From NCBI RefSeq assembly GCF_027912455.1, contig NZ_CP115446.1, positions 2,007,501 through 2,071,500 on the forward strand: a DNA stretch of 64,000 bases, read 5' to 3'. Source of the stretch: Aurantiacibacter sp. MUD61 (GTDB lineage: Bacteria; Pseudomonadota; Alphaproteobacteria; Sphingomonadales; Sphingomonadaceae). The position numbers were made by a program, and so were the translations under genes. How positions within the stretch are numbered: position 1 is the stretch's first letter; each line of letters starts with the position of its first letter. Below are positions 59,599 to 64,000 of the stretch, piece after piece. The notes under the pieces are model-generated. The model made no database searches. It had not been told where the DNA came from and worked only from the letters and a program-made list of their open reading frames with translations.

Positions 59599-61128
59599 TT
59601 AGAGACAAGCCTCGAGATAGGCTTGATCGAAACCGAACTGACGGGCTTTTTCGAGCGTGTAGGGGCGCAGCCCGGACGAGCGGTGCTCGCCGATGATCTT
59701 GCCGTCTTCGCTTTCATCGAGATATTCGAAGCTGAACAGCTCCTGCGTCACGATCACATCGCCTTCCATCCCGATAACCTCCGTGATGTTGGTAGTGCGG
59801 CGTGAACCGTCGCGCAGACGCTTCACCTGAACGATCAAATCGACCGATTCAGCGATCTGGCGCGAAATGGCTTCTTTCGGGATCTTGATGTCGCCCATCA
59901 GGATCATGTTTTCCATACGGCCAAGGCACTCACGCGGAGAGTTGGCGTGAAGCGTACACATGGAGCCATCGTGGCCGGTGTTCATGGCGGCGAGAAGGTC
60001 GAAACACTCCGCGCCACGAATCTCACCCAGGATAATGCGGTCAGGACGCATACGCAGGGCGTTCTTCACGAGGTCACCGATGGTGATGGCACCCTGGCCC
60101 TCGAGGTTCGGCGGGCGGGTTTCGAGCGGCAGCCAGTGCGGCTGCTGCAGGCGAAGTTCGGCGGCGTCTTCAATCGTCAGCACACGCTCGCCCGGGTCGA
60201 TCATTTTCGACAGCGAGTTGAGCATCGTCGTTTTACCCGAACCCGTACCGCCCGAGATGACCACGTTCATGCGGCAGGCACCGGCGATTTTCAGCGCGGT
60301 GCACATCTTGTCGCTCATCGAGCCCCAATCGCGCAGGTTATCGAGCGTGATCGGCTTCTCGGAGAACTTACGAATGGAAATCGCGGTGCCGCGCAGCGAG
60401 AGCGGGGGCACGATGACGTTCACACGTGAGCCGTCTTTCAAGCGGGCGTCGGCCAGCGGCGTGGTCTGGTCGACACGGCGGCCGACCTGGTTCACGATGC
60501 GCTGGGCGATCTGGAAAAGGTGGCCTTCATCGCGGAATTTGATCGGCGCGATGGTCAGCTTGCCCTTCTTTTCGATGTAGGTCTGATCGGGCCCGTTGAC
60601 CATGATATCGGACACGTCCGGATCGTTCAGCAGCTCTTCGAGCGGACCGAAGCCGAGCAGCTCGTCAATCAGCACCTTTTCCAGCGCGAATTGTTCGCGG
60701 CGGTTCAGCGTGACTTTCAGCTCGGCCAGCACTTCCATGATGATCGGGCGAAATTCTTCGGACAGCTCTTCCTTGGTGAGCGTCGCGGCGGCTTCCGGGT
60801 CAACACGTTCGAGCAGGCGCGGCAGCACCTGTTCCTTGATCTTGTGGACGCTCTGTTCGAACCCGCCAATTTCCTGCTGTTCGTGAATGGCATTGGCACG
60901 TTCGGAGAGGCGATTCATCGCATCGGCATTCTTGCCGGTCGCCGGATCTACAGCCTCGCCTTCAGCCGGGACGGGCGGGAATTGCTCGCCGCCATTGTCC
61001 TTTTCCGCATCTTTGTCGCCAGAGGAAGGCGTAGCCGCACCGCCACGCATCGGTTTAGCAACACCAAAGCTCGGGCGTGCGCCCTGACCCATGCCACCAG
61101 CTCCGTTCTTGCGTCCGAAAGCGCTCAT
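59599..61128 (-). CDS. cpaF: CpaF-family secretion ATPase (Tad/Flp pilus)
   Basis: The protein has 509 residues. A Gly-rich, low-complexity N-terminus (about 1-65) is followed by an N-terminal domain with FALEKVLIDELLGFGPLEELLNDPDVSDIMVNG. The ATPase core has Walker A GGTGSGKT (293-300), an Asp box (LTIEDAAELRL), Walker B (RMRPDRIILGEIRG) and the His box (GHDGSMCTLHANSP), all as in CpaF/TadA. It powers assembly of Flp-type pili. No other tad genes are in the window, so it is an orphan here or the edge of an outlying cluster. GAGAGG site before the ATG. Confidence 0.94.
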   Translation of the reverse strand: MSAFGRKNGAGGMGQGARPSFGVAKPMRGGAATPSSGDKDAEKDNGGEQFPPVPAEGEAVDPATGKNADAMNRLSERANAIHEQQEIGGFEQSVHKIKEQVLPRLLERVDPEAAATLTKEELSEEFRPIIMEVLAELKVTLNRREQFALEKVLIDELLGFGPLEELLNDPDVSDIMVNGPDQTYIEKKGKLTIAPIKFRDEGHLFQIAQRIVNQVGRRVDQTTPLADARLKDGSRVNVIVPPLSLRGTAISIRKFSEKPITLDNLRDWGSMSDKMCTALKIAGACRMNVVISGGTGSGKTTMLNSLSKMIDPGERVLTIEDAAELRLQQPHWLPLETRPPNLEGQGAITIGDLVKNALRMRPDRIILGEIRGAECFDLLAAMNTGHDGSMCTLHANSPRECLGRMENMILMGDIKIPKEAISRQIAESVDLIVQVKRLRDGSRRTTNITEVIGMEGDVIVTQELFSFEYLDESEDGKIIGEHRSSGLRPYTLEKARQFGFDQAYLEACL

Positions 61129-61309
61129 GCGATGCCTCTCACTTCATACCTTTAGGGACCCCAAAGAATTTGGTCTCCCGCGTCGGAACCCTCTTTCGCG
61201 GAGTTTGGTAAACAAATCGCAAATTTCCGTGAGGTTCTGCCGGGGCGAAGCATTGGTTCGGTGGCGAGAGGTGAATCGGGCGTTCACCATTCCTGCGGTA
61301 TTGATACCG

Positions 61310-62410
61310 TTACGGGAGATCGAGCACAGCGGAGGCCATGTGGTTCCACCCGGTGACATCGGGCTCGGCCATCTCGCTCGCAAGAGCAGCACAGTTTTCG
61401 CGCGAAATCTCGCTTTTTAGCAGTTGCGCCAGTTCTGCCGCGTCGCCGGTCTCAAAGCACCAGCCGAGTTTGTCGCGCTCAATCGGCTGCTCAAGCGCGG
61501 GTAGGTCGCTTGCGACTACGGGCAATCGATAGTGCTGTGCCATCGCCAAAACACCCGACCCTGTGATCGTGCGATAAGGAAGCAGCAGGGCATCGGCTCG
61601 CGAGAAAAGATCGGCTGCATCCTGATCGGACTGATAGCTGTTACGAAATTCGACTTTTCCGGCGAGGCGCGGATCATTTGCGAGCCGGCGCAGATTGTCT
61701 TCGCCGTCCCATATTTCGCCAGCGATAGTCAGTCGGACGTCGGGCAAGTCTGCTTCTGCGAGGCCTGCCAGAGCAATGTCGACACCCTTGTAAGGGCGGA
61801 CCAGACCGAAACATAGCAATTCCAGTGCTTTCTCCTGCGGCATGCTACCGGTAGCGGGCGGAAAATCGCTATAAGGCGGGTGGGGGACGATGGTGCACGG
61901 CTGATTGAGCCCCGCGGCGCGAAGTTGGGAGGCCAGCTGTGGAGTGTGGGTGACGAACCTGTCCGCGCCCGCCAATTGCCAGTGTGTGAGATAGTTTTTC
62001 CAAGCCGCGCCTTCATGGTCGCCAACATTATGCACGAGCATCACGACTTCGACACCGGTTTTGCGCAATTGCCGCGCGATCCAACCGAGGCACGGGGCGG
62101 CGAAGAAAGTCCAGCATGGGATTACTGCAACGTCGCTTCGGTCTGCAATCCTTCGCGCAAGCGTGCGCCAGGTTAGCGGATTAAGCACATCGAGATCGAA
62201 GCGGCCTGCGCGGGCTGGCGAAGAAGGATCGGTCCCGTCGTAAGGGCTCTCTCCCGGATAAAAGAATGCCGGATAAAGCCGCTGAAAGGACTCGATTTCG
62301 AGCTCGCACTCGGGAATGGTTCCCAGGCCGCCGGCGAGCGCCGCGCTGTGATGCGCAATGCCCCCTCTGAAAGGAGGAACGGGCGCAATCATCGTGACCT
62401 TCTGAGACAT
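61310..62410 (-). CDS. Glycosyltransferase family 4 protein
   Basis: The protein has 366 residues with a GT-B fold. The N-terminus IAPVPPFRGGIAHHSAAL is the acceptor-side Gly-rich loop, and the C-terminal domain holds LCFGLVRPYKGVDIALAGL and LPYRTITGSGVLAMAQHYRLPVVASDLPAL, with the E-x7-E-like motif region partly changed (SGVLAMA). It is a retaining transferase that probably builds a polysaccharide or glycolipid. It diverges from the flippase-like gene and the sulfotransferase that follow, hinting at a surface-glycan locus. Confidence 0.9.
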   Translation of the reverse strand: MSQKVTMIAPVPPFRGGIAHHSAALAGGLGTIPECELEIESFQRLYPAFFYPGESPYDGTDPSSPARAGRFDLDVLNPLTWRTLARRIADRSDVAVIPCWTFFAAPCLGWIARQLRKTGVEVVMLVHNVGDHEGAAWKNYLTHWQLAGADRFVTHTPQLASQLRAAGLNQPCTIVPHPPYSDFPPATGSMPQEKALELLCFGLVRPYKGVDIALAGLAEADLPDVRLTIAGEIWDGEDNLRRLANDPRLAGKVEFRNSYQSDQDAADLFSRADALLLPYRTITGSGVLAMAQHYRLPVVASDLPALEQPIERDKLGWCFETGDAAELAQLLKSEISRENCAALASEMAEPDVTGWNHMASAVLDLP

Positions 62411-62551
62411 GACTCAGCCTATAGACGAATTGCCTGCAGCCAATCCATTGCCGGCATCGGGTTATGCCGCGCGCAATGCTGTGCACGCGGGATATCGGGA
62501 CATCTCATGCATCCCTATTGTATTTTCACCGCGTGACAGGAAAGTCGGTGC

Positions 62552-63433
62552 ATGGCCTTCGACCGTCTCATCAGCCTGTCCGCTGCGCTTCGTGCGTTTT
62601 CCGCGCGTAATCGGATCGCGTTGACGGTCATTGCCGTCCTGCTGTTTGGCGGGGGAATGGTGTGGGCGGTCGGCCAGCTCGATGTGACGCTGGCAAGCTT
62701 GGAGTGGCGGCCGTTGCTGGTTGTCGTTCTAGTTTTCGTACCGCTCGATATTGCTCTGTCAGCACTCAACCTTTCCCTACTCGCGAAAATCGTGGACACG
62801 CGTATCTCCGCAAAAGACAGCCTGGTGGCGACGGTTATCGGGCGGGTGGCGGAGGTTTTGCCGATCCCTGGTGCGGCTCTGGTGCGCGGCGCGGCCTTGC
62901 TTCGCTCAGGCGCCAGCTTCAAAGCCATGATTGGTGTCCTTGCAGTATCCTCGCTCATGACACTCGCGCTCGCGGGAGTGTTCGCGGCCATTCCATTGCT
63001 GCCGAGGGAGCCGTGGTTGGCCTATGTACTGCTGGCAGGCTCAGTGCTCGTATTCATCGGCTCGATGGGATGGGTTGCTCGCAAGGCCGGAGCGGCGATT
63101 GTCAGCGCCATGCTGGCCCTGCGGCTTGGTATCCTCGCCCTTACGACGCTGCGCTTCGTCGCCTGCTTCCTCGTGATAGGTTCCATCGTGCCGGTTCGCG
63201 ATGCGCTGTTGTTCGTTGTTGGTGGGACCGTCACCACATATGTCGGTATCCTGCCCGCAGGGCTGGGCGTGTCCGAAGGGATCAGCGCCGCTTTGGCGTT
63301 GCTCATCGGAGTGCTTCCGGCGGCGGCATTCCTTGCTGCCGCCATCAATAGGTTGTGCGGGCTTGGGGTTGGCGGCGTGATTGCACTTGCGATGATCGCC
63401 ACCGGTGCATACCAGCCGCGGCCAGCAACATGA
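62552..63433 (+). CDS. LPG synthase TM-region / UPF0104-like integral membrane protein
   Basis: The protein has 293 residues and about seven to eight helices. The pattern matches the UPF0104/lysylphosphatidylglycerol synthase membrane region, often a flippase or glycolipid-related protein (VIGRVAEVLPIPGAALVRGAALLRSG and GILPAGLGVSEGISAALALLIG). It is divergent from the glycosyltransferase. The stop overlaps the next gene's ATG as ATGA. A role in glycan or lipid translocation is inferred from the family. Confidence 0.82.
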   Translation: MAFDRLISLSAALRAFSARNRIALTVIAVLLFGGGMVWAVGQLDVTLASLEWRPLLVVVLVFVPLDIALSALNLSLLAKIVDTRISAKDSLVATVIGRVAEVLPIPGAALVRGAALLRSGASFKAMIGVLAVSSLMTLALAGVFAAIPLLPREPWLAYVLLAGSVLVFIGSMGWVARKAGAAIVSAMLALRLGILALTTLRFVACFLVIGSIVPVRDALLFVVGGTVTTYVGILPAGLGVSEGISAALALLIGVLPAAAFLAAAINRLCGLGVGGVIALAMIATGAYQPRPAT

Positions 63434-64000
63434 GCAAGGATCTCGTCTTCATCGCCTCCGGTGGCCGCACCGGAACGACCTTTTTCGGCGAAAGGCTGGA
63501 AGAGGTCATCGACAATTGCTGGTCAGAGCATGAGCCCGACGTGCTGGTTCGCGATCCTAGGGTAAGTTGGCCGCGCATTCGGCGGTTCGGACTCTACCAC
63601 ATGGTCATCGGACGGCTGTTGGGCCGTTCGGGCCTCCGCGCGATCGGTCACAAGCTCATGGCGGGCGAAATCAGTGAGGAGACGGCCATTGCGCGGCTGC
63701 AGGATCAACGCGCCGATTACATCGCCTCGATCACCGAGCCGCTGCTTGTCGAAAGCAGTCTGCGCTATTGGATGGTCGCGCCGGTCCTTCACAAGGCATT
63801 CCCTGGCAGCCGTTTGATCGGCGTGGTCCGCGATCCTCGCGACTGGGTGGAAAGCTGGGTGCGCCACCAGCCGGACCGGCATACCCCCGGGTTCGTGCAA
63901 TGGTTCCCGCTCGGCCCGTTCACGCCAAAGGAAATCGGCGATGATGAGTGGGTGGAGGAATGGCCATCACTCGATCGGTTTGGTCGACTGGCATGGGACT
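63430..64000 (+). CDS. Sulfotransferase-family protein, 3'-truncated by window edge
   Basis: The frame is open to the window end, so only the first 190 codons are seen. The N-terminus LVFIASGGRTGTTFFGERL contains the PAPS phosphosulfate-binding loop (GGRTGTTFF). IGVVRDPRDWVESWV is the 3'-phosphate-binding region (RDPRDW with Ser). It thus looks like a sulfotransferase acting on glycans. It overlaps the preceding membrane-protein gene by 4 bp and so is coupled with it, next to a glycosyltransferase, which favours sulfation of a surface polysaccharide. Confidence 0.88.
   Translation, partial: MSKDLVFIASGGRTGTTFFGERLEEVIDNCWSEHEPDVLVRDPRVSWPRIRRFGLYHMVIGRLLGRSGLRAIGHKLMAGEISEETAIARLQDQRADYIASITEPLLVESSLRYWMVAPVLHKAFPGSRLIGVVRDPRDWVESWVRHQPDRHTPGFVQWFPLGPFTPKEIGDDEWVEEWPSLDRFGRLAWD

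Overview
The window is about 64 kb of gene-dense, high-GC bacterial chromosome. Gene content points to an alphaproteobacterium, most likely order Sphingomonadales near Erythrobacteraceae. The supporting genes are ChvG/ChvI next to a short HPr kinase, RapZ, an EIIA/HPr pair and pckA; the GANTC methyltransferase CcrM; a split three-gene pntAA/pntAB/pntB transhydrogenase preceded by a tiny aa3-oxidase subunit IV-like gene; and an SGNH-esterase autotransporter. The taxonomic placement is inference; no rRNA or tRNA gene was recognised.

Layout. 1-6.3 kb: the 3' part of a class A penicillin-binding protein, a minus-strand fmt-truA-reductase-membrane protein operon, recR, and def with a small membrane gene. 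6.3-10.8 kb: a large membrane protein with a spermidine-synthase-like domain and an unusual leader, a cysteine-rich copper-binding protein, and rmuC. 10.8-18.1 kb: the regulatory block trmH-like / HPr / EIIA / rapZ / hprK / chvG / chvI reading left, with pckA diverging right. 18.1-23.7 kb: two DUF937-type genes, a secreted glutaminyl cyclase, a Tat-exported DUF885 protein, a TonB protein and a hydrolase. 23.8-28.9 kb: two cysteine desulfurases with a ferredoxin, then a bacterial voltage-gated sodium channel facing an MscS channel. 29.1-33.9 kb: tandem DUF4349 lipoproteins, a frameshifted autotransporter esterase and a DJ-1/PfpI protein. 34-48.8 kb: parC, a tRNA nucleotidyltransferase-Nudix-DUF1285-GNAT operon, a sugar dehydrogenase head to head with rnhB, a Ca/Na exchanger, an SDR, a sulfotransferase, ccrM, an AT-rich SEC-C gene and folP. 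48.9-64 kb: a sigma-54-type response regulator with a changed contact loop, the transhydrogenase operon, a racemase-like gene, a four-gene dgt operon, an entericidin, a DMT transporter, an orphan cpaF, and the start of a polysaccharide or sulfation locus that runs off the window.

How the genes work together. The ChvG/I-HprK-RapZ-PTS block with pckA is a plausible envelope-stress and carbon-status control unit tied to gluconeogenesis. The pnt operon supplies NADPH from proton-motive force. The cell-cycle layer is visible in the DNA itself: six GANTC sites lie within 142 bp upstream of ccrM, and a perfect CtrA-type box lies upstream of the spermidine-synthase-like gene.

Most of the window is ordinary core genome. 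The best leads are the sequestered ribosome-binding site and CtrA box near 8.4 kb; the GANTC cluster and an in-frame repeat fragment in ccrM; the AT-rich SEC-C gene; a family of hairpin-capped intergenic repeats whose terminal stems differ in sequence but keep pairing; the autotransporter frameshift; and the response regulator with GAFPGA in place of GAFTGA. No complete mobile element, CRISPR array or prophage was seen.
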